A stretch of 64,000 nt of DNA from Candidatus Regiella endosymbiont of Tuberolachnus salignus (GTDB lineage: Bacteria > Pseudomonadota > Gammaproteobacteria > Enterobacterales > Enterobacteriaceae), in NCBI RefSeq assembly GCF_964020115.1, contig NZ_OZ026542.1, forward strand, positions 1,939,436-2,003,435, given 5' to 3'. The translations under genes were made by a program, and so were the position numbers. Shown in pieces: positions 9,156-19,814 of this stretch (positions within the stretch are counted from its first letter, which is position 1; each line of letters begins with the position of its first letter). The notes below the pieces were generated by a model, which saw only the letters and a list, made by a program, of their open reading frames with translations, made no database searches and was not told the origin of the DNA.

Positions 9156-9974
9156 ATGAACCCATTGGCAGCGAATTTAATTGAAATCCAGAGTATGAGT
9201 TTTACCCGCCGTGAACGTAGGATATTTTCCGATATTAATATGACAGTACCCCGTGGAAAAATAACGGCGATTATGGGGCCATCAGGGATAGGTAAAACAA
9301 CTTTGTTACGATTGATCGGTGGGCAATTAGTGCCTGACTGTGGCATGATTTTATTTAATGGCGACAATATCCCAACCTTGTCACGTCAACGACTGTATAA
9401 TGTACGTAAAAAAATGGGAATGTTATTTCAGTCTGGTGCCTTATTTACTGATCTGAATGTTTTCGAAAATGTTGCGTTTCCTCTACGTGAACATAGCAGC
9501 CTACCAGACGAACTATTGCACATTACAGTAATGATGAAATTGGAAGCCGTCGGATTACGAGGCGCTGCCAAAATGATGCCGTCGGAACTTTCTGGCGGTA
9601 TGGCCAGGCGAGTTGCATTGGCTCGAGCGATCGCACTCGATCCTGAATTAGTTATGTTTGATGAACCCTTTGGCGGCCAAGATCCGATTACGATGGGAAT
9701 TCTCGTTAAACTTATCGATGAGTTAAACCATGCATTAGGTGTTACCTGTATCGTGGTGTCGCATGATGTACAAGAAGTACTCAGTATCGCTGATTATGCT
9801 TACATTATTGCTGACCAACAGGTGATTGCTGAAGGAACAGCAACACAATTACAAAATAATCATAACCAACAGGTACGTCAGTTCCTTGACGGTATTGCTG
9901 ATGAGCCTATTCCTTTTCGTTTTCCAGCCGGTGACTATAAAATAGAATTATTAAAAAAACATAAACATCAATAA
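9156..9974 (+). CDS. mlaF: Mla phospholipid transport ATP-binding protein
   Basis: ATPase of the MlaFEDB inner-membrane complex, which moves phospholipid between the membranes and keeps outer-membrane asymmetry. The start MNPLAANLIEIQ gives 272 residues (E. coli 269). A longer frame upstream is only repeat. Walker A is GPSGIGKTTL, the signature is LSGGMARRVALARAI, and Walker B is LVMFDEPFGGQDP. It heads the plus-strand run mlaF-E-D-C-B, divergent from kdsD. Confidence 0.95.
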   Translation: MNPLAANLIEIQSMSFTRRERRIFSDINMTVPRGKITAIMGPSGIGKTTLLRLIGGQLVPDCGMILFNGDNIPTLSRQRLYNVRKKMGMLFQSGALFTDLNVFENVAFPLREHSSLPDELLHITVMMKLEAVGLRGAAKMMPSELSGGMARRVALARAIALDPELVMFDEPFGGQDPITMGILVKLIDELNHALGVTCIVVSHDVQEVLSIADYAYIIADQQVIAEGTATQLQNNHNQQVRQFLDGIADEPIPFRFPAGDYKIELLKKHKHQ

Positions 9975-10052
9975 TATAAAAATACGCGCTAACAAAAAAG
10001 CGAAAAATGAAACTCAGATCCACTGTGATAAATGATAGATTAGCAACTTCTT

Positions 10053-10100
10053 AGAGCCTATTCGAAATCTTCTTTGAGCGGCGCTAAGACGAGGAAAATA
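10053..10100 (+). repeat. Dispersed repeat family 2
   Basis: AGAGCCTATTCGAAATCTTC through GACGAGGAAAATA, matching the copies at 4868-4913 and 17361-17407. It lies in the 200-base spacer between mlaF and mlaE. Those genes are close together in E. coli, so the repeat may uncouple them. Confidence 0.6.
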
Positions 10101-10174
10101 TGTTGCTACTGATTTTCACCCAATATCAGCGAACACAGCAGATTTTGAATAAATTTTAGGCTGATGGAGTATTT

Positions 10175-10957
10175 ATGCTAGTAAAAGCGTTGGCGTCCCT
10201 AGGTGGTAAAGCGATCGATGTATGCACATCATTCGGGCGCGCCGGATGGATGTTATTTCATGCGCTGGTGGGTAAACCAGAACCGCGCAAACAATGGCCA
10301 TTGCTAGTAAAACAGCTCCACAATCTGGGAACACAATCTCTGTCAATTATTGTGGTTTCTGGATTATTTATCGGCATGGTACTGGGATTACAAGGCTATT
10401 TAATCTTGATGACTTACAGTGCTGAGAGCAGCCTGGGGATGATGGTAGCGTTATCATTGCTGCGGGAACTGGGTCCAGTGATAACAGCATTATTATTCGC
10501 CGGAAGAGCAGGATCAGCGCTAACTGCTGAAATCGGCCTAATGAAAGCCACGGAACAGCTTGCTAGCTTAGAGATGATGGCGATTGATCCTCTTCGACGG
10601 ATAATCGCCCCTCATTTTTGGGCCGGCGTCGTTAGTATGCCATTACTGATGGCTATTTTTATTGCGTTTGGAATAGTCGGGGGAGCGATAGTCGGGGTTG
10701 ACTGGAAGGGGATCGACGCTGGTTTCTTTTGGACGGCGATGCAAAATGCTGTTGAATGGCGAGTTGATTTAATAAATAGTTTGATTAAAAGCCTAGTATT
10801 CACCGTGGCCATCACTTGGATTGCGCTATTTAACGGCTATGATGCACTTCCGACATCTGAAGGCATTAGTCAAGCAACCACTCGTACTGTAGTGTATTCA
10901 TCATTAGCAGTGCTAGGATTAGATTTTGTGCTGACCACACTCATGTTCGGAAATTAA
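10175..10957 (+). CDS. mlaE: Mla phospholipid transport permease MlaE
   Basis: Membrane permease of the MlaFEDB complex. It has 260 residues, the E. coli length, with several hydrophobic segments and the conserved [22 protein letters not shown] region near residues 107-128, which contacts the ATPase. mlaD follows after 3 bases. The spacer to mlaF is unusually long and carries a repeat. Confidence 0.95.
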   Translation: MLVKALASLGGKAIDVCTSFGRAGWMLFHALVGKPEPRKQWPLLVKQLHNLGTQSLSIIVVSGLFIGMVLGLQGYLILMTYSAESSLGMMVALSLLRELGPVITALLFAGRAGSALTAEIGLMKATEQLASLEMMAIDPLRRIIAPHFWAGVVSMPLLMAIFIAFGIVGGAIVGVDWKGIDAGFFWTAMQNAVEWRVDLINSLIKSLVFTVAITWIALFNGYDALPTSEGISQATTRTVVYSSLAVLGLDFVLTTLMFGN

Positions 10958-10960
10958 ATA

Positions 10961-11464
10961 ATGCAAACGAAAAAAAGTGAAATAGGAGTAGGCCTGTTTG
11001 TTCTAGTGGCTTTCATTGCCGTGATTTTTTTATGCCTAAAAGTGGCTGATATCAAATCAATAGGTAATCAATCAACTTACCGTATATACGCGACTTTCAA
11101 CAATATAGGCGGATTAAAAATCAATTCGCCGGTGAAAATTGGTGGGGTGGTAGTGGGGCGAGTAGCCGATATCTCTTTAGATAAAAAAAATTATACCCCT
11201 CGAGTCGCAATAGATATCCAGGAAAATTATAACCATATTCCCAACAGCAGCTCTTTAGCTATTAGAACCGCGGGGTTGCTAGGGGAACAATTTCTGGCAC
11301 TTAATGTCGGTTTTGAAGATCAAGAAATGGGTACGCGTATCTTAAAAGCGGGTGATACCATTGAAGACACTAAGTCCGCGTTGATTTTAGAAGATTTAAT
11401 CGGGCAATTAATTTATAAAAAAGACGACAATAATACCGTAACATCAACCCAGGAGGGATTTTGA
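10961..11464 (+). CDS. mlaD: Mla lipid-binding MCE protein MlaD
   Basis: Periplasmic MCE-domain ring of the Mla complex, anchored by one N-terminal membrane helix ([18 protein letters not shown], residues 10-27). The MCE core [23 protein letters not shown] starts near residue 42. The protein is 167 residues, about 16 shorter than in E. coli, with the loss at the C terminus. The mlaC ribosome-binding site AGGAGGG lies inside the last codons of this gene. Confidence 0.94.
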   Translation: MQTKKSEIGVGLFVLVAFIAVIFLCLKVADIKSIGNQSTYRIYATFNNIGGLKINSPVKIGGVVVGRVADISLDKKNYTPRVAIDIQENYNHIPNSSSLAIRTAGLLGEQFLALNVGFEDQEMGTRILKAGDTIEDTKSALILEDLIGQLIYKKDDNNTVTSTQEGF

Positions 11465-11465
11465 A

Positions 11466-12143
11466 ATGATCAGGGCACGCATGCTTAACTATTTATTAAT
11501 GATGACGTTATTGTTAATCACACCTTTGGCCAGTGCGGTAGACAAAACGAATCCTTATCGCCTGATGGAAGATGTGGCACAAAGAACCTTTGATAGGTTA
11601 AAAAAAGAACAATCCACAATCAAACAAAATCCCGATTATCTACGAACCATTGTAAGTCAAGAGCTCATCCCTGCTGTACAAATAAAGTACGCCGGAGCAT
11701 TGGTATTAGGGTCTTATTATACAAGAGCAATAGAAACCAAAGGCAAAACCGAAGACCAAATCAAAGCCGATAAAACCACTCTCGACGATTATTTTAGCGC
11801 CTTCACAAAATATTTAGAACAGGCTTACGCCCAAGCATTAACAATGTATCAGGGGCAAACGTACAAAATTTCACCGGAACAACCGTTAGATAGAGAGATT
11901 ATCCCTATCCGTGTCGAGATCATAGATCCCAACGGACGCCCACCAATACGTCTTGATTTTCAGTGGCGTCGTAACAGTCAAACTAAAAATTGGCAAGCTT
12001 TCGACATGATTGTTGAAGGAGTAAGCATGCTTCAGACCAAAAAAAGCGGGTGGGATTCTATTTTGCAGCAAACAGGAATTAAAGGTCTAACCAAAGCATT
12101 AGAAGCCAGCAGCAAGCAGGAAATAAAATTAAACAAAAAATAA
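11466..12143 (+). CDS. mlaC: Periplasmic phospholipid-binding protein MlaC
   Basis: Ferries phospholipid between MlaA at the outer membrane and MlaFEDB at the inner membrane. It has 225 residues with a signal peptide (hydrophobic residues 8-20, cut after ASA near 24). The mature part starts [21 protein letters not shown], typical of the family. An AGGAGGG site 8 bases ahead supports the first ATG. mlaA is not in this window. Confidence 0.94.
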   Translation: MIRARMLNYLLMMTLLLITPLASAVDKTNPYRLMEDVAQRTFDRLKKEQSTIKQNPDYLRTIVSQELIPAVQIKYAGALVLGSYYTRAIETKGKTEDQIKADKTTLDDYFSAFTKYLEQAYAQALTMYQGQTYKISPEQPLDREIIPIRVEIIDPNGRPPIRLDFQWRRNSQTKNWQAFDMIVEGVSMLQTKKSGWDSILQQTGIKGLTKALEASSKQEIKLNKK

Positions 12144-12163
12144 TAATGGAATGAATAACAATC

Positions 12164-12457
12164 ATGATCGTTAAATTACACTGGCAATTACAGACAAACA
12201 GCTTACTATTGCAAGGCGATCTGGATCGTGGCACCTTGTTGCCCTTATGGCAGCAACGTAACAAACTGCTCACTGATATTGATTGTATTGATGTAGCACA
12301 GCTACAACGAGTCGATTCTGCTGGTCTAGCGCTGCTGGTTCATTTCATTCATTTTAAATCTCAGCAGCAAAATATAAAGTTAGCCATATCAGGTATCAGT
12401 GATCAGTTAGCCACACTGATTAAGCTCTACAATCTCCAGCAAATAATTTCTATATGA
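12164..12457 (+). CDS. mlaB: Mla STAS-domain protein MlaB
   Basis: Small cytoplasmic STAS-domain subunit that binds MlaF and is needed for complex stability. The 97-residue product has the STAS signature RVDSAGLALLVHF near residues 47-59. It ends the mla run. A 120-bp repeat follows before ibaG. Confidence 0.92.
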   Translation: MIVKLHWQLQTNSLLLQGDLDRGTLLPLWQQRNKLLTDIDCIDVAQLQRVDSAGLALLVHFIHFKSQQQNIKLAISGISDQLATLIKLYNLQQIISI

Positions 12458-12463
12458 GACGGT

Positions 12464-12583
12464 TATACCCTTCGCCTTTGAAGTTACCGCTAGGCGGCCA
12501 GGGCGTGAGGCCGATAAGCGTAGACATACTACCGTGATTCGGCGAACACTCGCAGCCAACAGCTTCAAAGGCTGAAGGGTATA
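12464..12583. repeat. TATACCC palindromic repeat (mlaB-ibaG spacer)
   Basis: A 120-bp copy, TATACCCTTCGCCTTTGAAG to CTTCAAAGGCTGAAGGGTAT, with one extra T in the right arm. It fills the spacer between mlaB and ibaG. Confidence 0.85.
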
Positions 12584-12611
12584 ACAATACCGCTTCAATT
12601 AACGAGTAAAC

Positions 12612-12884
12612 ATGAACATTATTATTGACGCTGCAAAAGTTAAAGAATTGTTGATGCAAGCAGAAGCATTATCACTACAAGACGCTCACGTCAGTGTTGA
12701 AGGTAGCCATTTTCAAGTGACGGTTATCAGCGAGGTTTTTACTGATATGAATCTTAGACAAAAACACCAGGCTGTCTACGCAGTATTAGCGGAATATATT
12801 GCTAAAGGCAGTATGCATGCTGTCTCAATTAAAGCCTATACACCACAAGAATGGCAAAGAGATCGCAAACTCAATGGTTTTTAA
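12612..12884 (+). CDS. ibaG: BolA-family protein IbaG
   Basis: BolA-like protein; in relatives it works with monothiol glutaredoxin in iron-sulfur handling and acid response. The 90-residue frame carries the family block [31 protein letters not shown]. It lies between mlaB and murA as in E. coli, but is now separated from murA by two back-to-back repeats. Confidence 0.93.
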   Translation: MNIIIDAAKVKELLMQAEALSLQDAHVSVEGSHFQVTVISEVFTDMNLRQKHQAVYAVLAEYIAKGSMHAVSIKAYTPQEWQRDRKLNGF

Positions 12885-12895
12885 TCTTTCATCTA

Positions 12896-13023
12896 TATAC
12901 CCAATGAATTTCGAGTTACGGCAAGACGGCAATCAATCGAATCCCAGGAGTGTACAGGTAGTACATGACAGAGGGTGAGTGATCGCTGCCAACGCCGCCG
13001 TAACTTGAAAGGCGAAGGGTATA
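12896..13023. repeat. TATACCC repeat, second variant
   Basis: This 128-bp copy starts TATACCCAATGAATTTCGAG and ends TGAAAGGCGAAGGGTATA. Its centre (GAATCCCAGGAGTGTACAGG, GTGAGTGATCGCTGCC) differs from the other copies. Its reverse complement recurs at 27750-27855. It abuts the next repeat with shared TATA bases. Confidence 0.85.
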
Positions 13024-13147
13024 TACCCACAGCCCTTGAAGTTGCCGTTAGGCGGCCAGAGTGTGAGACCGATGAGCGTAGATAGACTACGTGATTCGGC
13101 GAACACCCGCAGCCAACAACACTACAGCTTCAAAGGCGAAGGGTATA
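13022..13147. repeat. TATACCC palindromic repeat (upstream of murA)
   Basis: A 126-bp copy joined head to tail with the previous repeat. It starts TATACCCACAGCCCTTGAAG and ends CTTCAAAGGCGAAGGGTATA. It lies 30 bases before the murA start codon, so any murA-proximal promoter or leader is made of repeat DNA. Confidence 0.85.
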
Positions 13148-13165
13148 ACCATAATTCAATCATAA

Positions 13166-14464
<1,299 letters not shown>

Positions 14465-14716
14465 AACCTTGACCTTCAAGAGCCGTAGACGCGAAGGAAG
14501 TGTTGGAGGGAGAGCGTCGACTTAGGGTCGCTCGATGAAGCAGGAACCCACTGAGGCATGCCAGATCTCTATTTAGCGCTGTGTAGAAATCCTCGTTATT
14601 TATCGCAGGGAAGATATCAAAAAATCTCAATTAGCATCAGTAGTGTTAAAGACTTTAGAATACAGGATACGGTATCCCTTATAAAAACAGAACACTAGCG
14701 GTGGCAGAGCTCTTCA
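14465..14716 (+). other. murA-csrA spacer with a possible transposase tail
   Basis: A plus-strand frame near 14485-14535 reads VDAKEVLEGERRLRVAR, then after a frame break MKQEPTEACQI. KQEP near the end is common in TnpB proteins of IS200/IS605 elements, so this may be a worn 3' remnant. The rest of the spacer holds nothing I recognise. Confidence 0.3.
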
Positions 14717-14740
14717 TAAAAAAGCAAAGCCCCGCTTTAG
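14717..14740 (-). terminator. Rho-independent terminator after csrA
   Basis: Read on the minus strand, AAAGC-ggg-GCTTT is followed by GCTTTTTT, a short stem with a U-rich tail just after the csrA stop. Confidence 0.65.
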
Positions 14741-14742
14741 AG

Positions 14743-14940
14743 TCATTCGGAGACATCCGGCTGGCTCTTTTCTGCTTGAATACGTTCATAGATTTCTTGA
14801 CGGTGAACAGACACGTCTTTTGGAGCTCCCACACCTACTCTTATTTGATTGCCCTTAATTCCTAAAATAGTAACCTCAATAACGTGGTCTCCATCGCCAA
14901 TCATTATTTTTTCACCAACTCGACGAGTCAGAATAAGCAT
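14743..14940 (-). CDS. csrA: Carbon storage regulator CsrA
   Basis: Dimeric RNA-binding regulator that blocks or stabilises target mRNAs at GGA motifs. [16 protein letters not shown] at the start and [21 protein letters not shown] at the end are diagnostic. The protein is 65 residues (E. coli 61). Three extra residues lie between MIGD and the second strand (GDHVIEVT in place of EVTVT), lengthening the turn between strands 1 and 2. The RNA-contact residues at both ends are kept. In E. coli csrA precedes serV-argV; here the tRNAs lie upstream of csrA. Confidence 0.95.
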   Translation of the reverse strand: MLILTRRVGEKIMIGDGDHVIEVTILGIKGNQIRVGVGAPKDVSVHRQEIYERIQAEKSQPDVSE

Positions 14941-15567
14941 TCTTTGCTCCTTGAAAAATTAAAAGAGTCGGGTCTCTCAGTTTCCCCGCTATTATCCATT
15001 ATACACCATGAAAACGTAAGCTATTACATCGATATAAAATGTAAATAGCTTAGTCTAGCGCGTTGCTAACGGATACAAGTTTAGTTGAATTGAACAATTT
15101 TGCGCTTAAATTTATACTCACTCGAATTCGAGAAAAAACACTGCAGTTGAATTTTTTTCAATCGATTGATACAGCATCGACAAGCACCTTATCGCCTTCG
15201 AACCGTATGGGTTTGCATAGAACCAAAAAAATTATCAATACAACGGCCGATCTCGGAAAACATTGAGCCTCTAAGAGACAGTGCGAAATCACCTCTGCCT
15301 GCTAATATTTTATAAAAACCAGATACACTTTATATTGATAGTATCATTACCGGATAGAGTTACAATAATTTATTATTTACTTACAATAAAAAGTAAAAAT
15401 TAATTAAATTGGTATCCAATATTATTACGAGCATACTGTTAACGAGTATTGTCGAGTTAAAAAAACGGCTATTCACTAATTTTAGTTGATGCGGCTATTT
15501 AAGTGTATTGCAATAAAAAATACTAAATAAAAATGAAGTGAATTGACCATTATCAAAACCAGATAAC
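14941..15567. other. AT-rich spacer upstream of csrA
   Basis: About 600 bases between csrA and the tRNA terminator. I see no gene with family character. A 67-codon plus-strand frame at 15063-15266 lacks a ribosome-binding site and family features. The csrA promoter presumably lies near 14941-15050. Confidence 0.4.
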
Positions 15568-15604
15568 AAAAAAACCGCAAACCCATTGGAGTGCGGATTT
15601 TTTA
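15568..15604 (-). terminator. Rho-independent terminator of the tRNA operon
   Basis: On the minus strand, TCCGCA and TGCGG arms are followed by a run of T (GGTTTTTTTG), downstream of tRNA-Arg. A poly-A run on the other side makes the hairpin look bidirectional. Confidence 0.75.
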
Positions 15605-15640
15605 CTACAGTGATTTTATACTCACCACCGATACTATATT

Positions 15641-15717
15641 TGGTGCATCCAGAAGGATTTGAACCTCCGACCGCTCGGTTCGTAGCCGAGTACTCTATCC
15701 AGCTGAGCTATGGATGC
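15641..15717 (-). tRNA. tRNA-Arg (ACG)
   Basis: A 77-base cloverleaf including encoded CCA. The acceptor arm GCATCCA pairs with TGGATGC, the D arm is AGCTCAGCTGGATAGAG, and the anticodon loop CTACGAA gives anticodon ACG, which is read as ICG. It matches enteric argV-type genes apart from a few substitutions in the T and acceptor arms. Confidence 0.95.
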
Positions 15718-15726
15718 ATTATCTAT

Positions 15727-15819
15727 TGGCGGTGAGGGAGGGATTCGAACCCTCGATACGGCTATTAACCATATACTCCCTTAGCAGGGGAGCGCCTTCA
15801 GCCGCTCGGCCACCTCACC
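15727..15819 (-). tRNA. serV: tRNA-Ser (GCU)
   Basis: A 93-base class II tRNA with a long variable arm and encoded CCA. The anticodon stem-loop CTCCCCTGCTAAGGGAG gives anticodon GCU. The acceptor GGTGAGG pairs with CCTCACC. It lies 9 bases upstream of tRNA-Arg(ACG), the serV-argV pairing of E. coli. Confidence 0.95.
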
Positions 15820-16139
15820 TACGCAACTGTACTTAATTTGCTCGTGAGGCTCATCAGTACTGCGTGGGGCACATATTACTTTCCCACATTTATAAGTCAA
15901 ACGATTTTTTTAACTTATGCTTTCTTCGTGCAATTCACATCCAAAATGAACAATTTATCATCAAGAACGATGCGGCAGAAAGTTGGTCAATAATCAACCA
16001 AAATAATATTTTCTTTTTTATCTGCTATAAATTATTAAACATTTTTTAAATTTATACTAACACGAATAACGATTCTGCTTAGTTTCACATAAAAAAATCT
16101 GACATTGAGACCATGATAGTTTCAGGAGACAGTACCACT

Positions 16140-16691
16140 ATGGTTAAATCTCAAATTCTTACAAAATATATTTTGCAAATCATTCCTTTAATTGCTGTTA
16201 CCACCATGTTGTCTGCATGTAGTACACCACAAAAATCAAACTCACATGCCTCTTGGAAAAATAGTCGATATGAACCATACAACTCGCAAAATACATTTGA
16301 AACCCGCTTCATCAAATCAAAAATATTAAAACAATATACGGGTTGGAAAGCCGTACGTTATCGTTTCGGAGGTAGCAGTAAAAAAGGGATTGATTGTTCT
16401 GCTTTTGTACAACTGACTTTCCGTGAACAATTTGGCATAAACTTACCACGCTCAACTTCTGCGCAGCAAACGGTTGGTAAAAAAATTCAACGGATTAAAT
16501 TAAAGGCCGGGGATTTAGTATTATTTCGGGCAGGTCCCACTGGACGTCATATTGGTATTTATTTAGATAATAATAAATTCGTTCATGTATCTGCCGCTAC
16601 TGGGGTAACAATATCTAGCCTTAATGATCAATATTGGAAGAAACGATACCACACTGGGCGTAGAGTATTACATAACAGCAATCGTGATTAA
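16140..16691 (+). CDS. mepS: Murein DD-endopeptidase MepS (lipoprotein, NlpC/P60)
   Basis: Cuts D-Ala-mDAP cross-links to open space for murein growth. The chosen start MVKSQILTKY has AGGAG upstream and matches the enteric protein, giving 183 residues; an ATG 27 bases earlier is less likely. The lipobox LSAC puts the lipidated cysteine near residue 27. The NlpC/P60 domain has the catalytic Cys in GIDCSAFVQLTFREQFG, the His in GRHIGIYL and a second His in FVHVS. Confidence 0.94.
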   Translation: MVKSQILTKYILQIIPLIAVTTMLSACSTPQKSNSHASWKNSRYEPYNSQNTFETRFIKSKILKQYTGWKAVRYRFGGSSKKGIDCSAFVQLTFREQFGINLPRSTSAQQTVGKKIQRIKLKAGDLVLFRAGPTGRHIGIYLDNNKFVHVSAATGVTISSLNDQYWKKRYHTGRRVLHNSNRD

Positions 16692-16862
16692 TTCGTGCAT
16701 GATTTTAAACCACTATTGATACCCTACGGTTTTATTTGCTGTCTGATTGATATTTCGCTAGAATCCCGCCTGCTTTGCTTTAGATTATTCCAGGGTAAAG
16801 GCTATTTCAAAGCTGCTGCTGGGTCGCCTGTAGCAGGATAATTATTCTTAAGAGAAAATAAA

Positions 16863-17153
16863 ATGATCACTATCAATGCAACTGTACGTGATGTTAAAGA
16901 TCAGGGGAAAGGTGCGAGCCGCCGCCTGCGTGCTAAAAATAAATTTCCCGCGGTCGTCTATGGCGGCTCAGAACAAGCTATTTCCATTGCTCTTGAGCAG
17001 GATGTTATAATAAATCTTGAATCAAAACTGGGTTTTTATGGAGAACCCCTAACTTTAATGATCGATGGTAAAGCAAATAATGTGAAAGTACAGGCAGTGC
17101 AACGCCATCCATTTAAGCCTAAATTCACTCATATCGACTTCATGCGCGTGTAA
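16863..17153 (+). CDS. rplY: 50S ribosomal protein L25
   Basis: Binds 5S rRNA in the large subunit. The 96-residue frame (E. coli 94, short form without a CTC extension) contains [21 protein letters not shown] and ends [15 protein letters not shown]. The start has a purine-rich TAAGAGAAAATAAA leader. It is a single gene with its own terminator. Confidence 0.95.
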   Translation: MITINATVRDVKDQGKGASRRLRAKNKFPAVVYGGSEQAISIALEQDVIINLESKLGFYGEPLTLMIDGKANNVKVQAVQRHPFKPKFTHIDFMRV

Positions 17154-17187
17154 TTATCAACCAGTTCCTTTCTTGTCATGTAAGATA

Positions 17188-17222
17188 GAAGCAGATCTCA
17201 ATATCTGCTTCATTTCTTCCTC
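17188..17222 (+). terminator. Terminator-like hairpin after rplY
   Basis: GAAGCAGAT and ATCTGCTTC form a perfect 9-bp stem with a six-base loop, followed by ATTTCTTCCTC. The tail is U-rich but not pure U. Confidence 0.6.
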
Positions 17223-17360
17223 TCATTGTTATGTATAAATATTTATACCAAACGGACACAGTCTAAAAATACATGGAAAGTGGTAGACATATTAACTAAC
17301 TATCTAATACTATTAATCTATCTTTGATAGTAACCTTCTTCGTCTTAGAGATTATAAGAA

Positions 17361-17407
17361 ATTTTCCTCGTCTGAGATTCGCCAAAGAAAATTTCGCATA
17401 GGCTCTT
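17361..17407 (-). repeat. Dispersed repeat family 2 (inverted copy)
   Basis: The reverse complement reads AAGAGCCTATGCGAAATTTT ... CAGACGAGGAAAAT, matching 10053-10100. It ends about 60 bases upstream of phoB, in the region where a Pho box would be expected. Confidence 0.6.
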
Positions 17408-17467
17408 AGGGTTTCTGTAGTGAATAACCAGATAACGCGGAATATGGCGAATTGGCAGAATTTAATA

Positions 17468-18157
17468 ATGACAAAACGCATTTTGGTGGTGGAAGATGAG
17501 GTAGCAATTCGAGAAATGCTCTGCCTTTTACTGCAGCAAAATGGTTACCAACCGTTAACAGCCGAAAATTATAGTAACGCAGTGGCATCTCTTACTGGCC
17601 TCTTACCCGATCTAATACTACTTGACTGGATGCTACCTGGAGGTTCCGGTATCCAATTCATTCAACACATAAGGCGTGAGATGTTAACCCGTAGTATTCC
17701 TGTAATTATGTTGACGGCGCGAGGGGAAGAAGAAGATCGCGTTTGTGGATTAGAACTCGGAGCCGACGATTATATTACTAAACCTTTTTCACCGAAAGAA
17801 GTAGTGGCACGTATTCGTGCCATGATACGACGCACTGTTCCTACGACAACTAAAGAAATAATTGAAATACAAGGTTTAATTTTAGATCCATCGTCACATC
17901 GTGTCATAACCAATAAACAAGTATTAGCCATGGGGCCGACGGAATTCAAATTGCTACACTTTTTTATGACACGTCCAGAACGAGTTTATAATCGCGAACA
18001 ATTGTTAAACTATGTTTGGGGCACCAACGTTTACGTAGAAGATCGTACTGTTGATGTACATATTCGGCGACTGCGTAAAGTGCTCGAAAAAAATGGTCAC
18101 GATAAAATGATTCAAACTGTACGAGGAACTGGATATCGGTTCTCAACATGCTACTAA
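17468..18157 (+). CDS. phoB: Phosphate regulon response regulator PhoB
   Basis: OmpR-class response regulator of the phosphate-starvation response. The start [11 protein letters not shown] gives 229 residues, the E. coli length; a frame 16 codons longer is open but does not match. The receiver domain has the acidic pair ED near residues 9-10, phospho-Asp in [10 protein letters not shown] near 54, and the Lys in TKPFSP near 105. The C-terminal winged helix ends [12 protein letters not shown] see no clear Pho box in the short upstream region. Confidence 0.95.
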   Translation: MTKRILVVEDEVAIREMLCLLLQQNGYQPLTAENYSNAVASLTGLLPDLILLDWMLPGGSGIQFIQHIRREMLTRSIPVIMLTARGEEEDRVCGLELGADDYITKPFSPKEVVARIRAMIRRTVPTTTKEIIEIQGLILDPSSHRVITNKQVLAMGPTEFKLLHFFMTRPERVYNREQLLNYVWGTNVYVEDRTVDVHIRRLRKVLEKNGHDKMIQTVRGTGYRFSTCY

Positions 18158-18406
18158 ATTTTTTATCTGATGTGCTGTAAGCTTAAATACAAATAAACCT
18201 AGCACATAGCCTATACCCACCATAAGAGTAGAGACTCTGATAATACTGAGTGCTGTTGACATTTTTAACATTTTAGCGGCAGGGCATGCTGTGTTGCAGA
18301 GGAAGAACGGCGCAGTCAGGTGCCGTTCTTTGAAACAGGATTCACTGAGATTAATCATGTGCACCTCGTCATTTATGGCGTAGGAAGGATGTGAAAAAGA
18401 TGTCAT
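18143..18406 (-). CDS. Possible small membrane protein antisense to the phoB-phoR spacer
   Basis: An 87-codon minus-strand frame whose last half reads as a membrane helix ([16 protein letters not shown]) with a short basic tail. It overlaps the phoB stop by 15 bases. I do not recognise a family. The spacer is 264 bases, much longer than the few dozen of E. coli, so the stretch may be an insertion. A perfect 9-bp hairpin (18303-18330) inside it argues equally for a structured leader or small RNA. A chance frame is possible. Confidence 0.25.
   Translation of the reverse strand: MTSFSHPSYAINDEVHMINLSESCFKERHLTAPFFLCNTACPAAKMLKMSTALSIIRVSTLMVGIGYVLGLFVFKLTAHQIKNLVAC
18303..18330. promoter_or_regulatory. 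Strong inverted repeat in the phoB-phoR spacer
   Basis: AAGAACGGC and GCCGTTCTT pair perfectly over 9 bp with a ten-base loop. There is no T-run after it on the plus strand, so it does not look like a simple terminator. It lies about 90 bases before phoR. Confidence 0.5.
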
Positions 18407-18421
18407 GTCGGAGACTTCGTT

Positions 18422-19771
18422 GTGTTAAAACGTTTATCATGGAAAAGACTGGCATTGGAGTTGATTTTCTTTTGTCTACCCGCGTTATTAATAGGGCTTT
18501 TTGTTGGTTACCTTCCTTGGTGCCTACTGATTTCAGTGTTAACCGCTTTAACTTGGAATTTTTATAACCAACTCAGACTTTCTGACTGGTTGTGGTTGGA
18601 TCGAAGTATGATGCCACCCAGAGGATATGGAAACTGGGAGTCGTTATTCTACGGACTGCATCAGATGCAATTACGCAATCGTAAACGCCGACGTGAATTA
18701 GCGCTATTGATTAAACGCTTTCGTAGTGGTGCCGGATCCTTACCTGATGCGGTGGTGATAATCACTGTTGATGGTCACATTCTCTGGTGTAACCAGCTAG
18801 CTCAGCAATTATTGGAATTTCGCTGGCCAGAAGATAATGGCCAGCATATTCTTAATTTATTACGTTATCCTGAATTTAATGATTATATACGCCAACAAGC
18901 ATTTCTCTGGCCCTTAACTTTACAATTAAATAATAGCCATCATGTAGAGTTTCGTGTCATGCCATATTCTGCAGGGCAATGGCTACTAGTCGCACGAGAT
19001 GTCACCCAGATGATGCAATTAGAAAGCACTCGGCGTATATTTTTTGCCAATGTAAATCATGAACTACGCACACCGTTAACGGTTTTGCAAGGTTACTTAG
19101 AAATGATGCATGATCAACAGTTGGAAGGAACTATACAAAATAAAATTCTTGTCACTATGCAAGAGCAGACTAAGCGAATGGATGTCTTGGTTAAGCAATT
19201 ATTAATGCTATCACGGATTGAGGCGGCACCTACTACGATCAATATGAATGAGACGGTTGATATTCCAATAATATTGCAGACATTACAACATGAAATTGCA
19301 GCAATAAATACAGCAATTAATAATAAGTACCATCAAATCACCTTTCATGTTGACCCACAGTTAAAAATTTTGGGTAATAAAGATCAGCTATCCAGCGCTA
19401 TTTCAAATCTAGTGTATAATGCAATTAACCATACACCCACTGGAACTAAAATTGAGATTCACTGGCAACTCACACCTCAAGGCGCGCAATTTCAAATAAG
19501 TGATGATGGAGATGGAATCTCCGCAGAGCATCTTCCCAGGCTGACTGAACGTTTCTATCGGGTAGATGAGGCTCGTTCGCGAGAAACGGGAGGAAATGGT
19601 TTAGGACTGGCTATTGTAAAACATGCATTGAACCATCATGGTAGCTACCTGGATATCGTCAGTAAAGTTGGCGTTGGCGCGAACTTCTCCTTTACTCTGC
19701 CTAAACGATTAATATTAACCTCTCACATCGATGACATCAGAAAAAAATTTATTGATAGTAGCTCGCCTTGA
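18422..19771 (+). CDS. phoR: Phosphate regulon sensor histidine kinase PhoR
   Basis: Membrane kinase that phosphorylates PhoB when phosphate is low. The 449-residue protein is slightly longer than in E. coli (431). Two membrane segments lie in residues 10-45, and a PAS domain covers about 95-190. The H box [18 protein letters not shown] holds the phospho-His near 213. The ATP-binding domain has [21 protein letters not shown] and [14 protein letters not shown]. The translation start is not coupled to phoB because of the long spacer. Confidence 0.95.
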   Translation: MLKRLSWKRLALELIFFCLPALLIGLFVGYLPWCLLISVLTALTWNFYNQLRLSDWLWLDRSMMPPRGYGNWESLFYGLHQMQLRNRKRRRELALLIKRFRSGAGSLPDAVVIITVDGHILWCNQLAQQLLEFRWPEDNGQHILNLLRYPEFNDYIRQQAFLWPLTLQLNNSHHVEFRVMPYSAGQWLLVARDVTQMMQLESTRRIFFANVNHELRTPLTVLQGYLEMMHDQQLEGTIQNKILVTMQEQTKRMDVLVKQLLMLSRIEAAPTTINMNETVDIPIILQTLQHEIAAINTAINNKYHQITFHVDPQLKILGNKDQLSSAISNLVYNAINHTPTGTKIEIHWQLTPQGAQFQISDDGDGISAEHLPRLTERFYRVDEARSRETGGNGLGLAIVKHALNHHGSYLDIVSKVGVGANFSFTLPKRLILTSHIDDIRKKFIDSSSP

Positions 19772-19814
19772 TTTCTAATATTTATCTCCCTTCAGCTAAT
19801 AAAAATAATAGATG

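Noticed and set aside
15063-15266. 67-codon plus-strand frame between csrA and the tRNAs
   Set aside because: No ribosome-binding site, no family character, in AT-rich spacer.
17408-17467. Pho box ahead of phoB
   Set aside because: I looked for CTGTCAT-type direct repeats and found none convincing in the 60-base leader.
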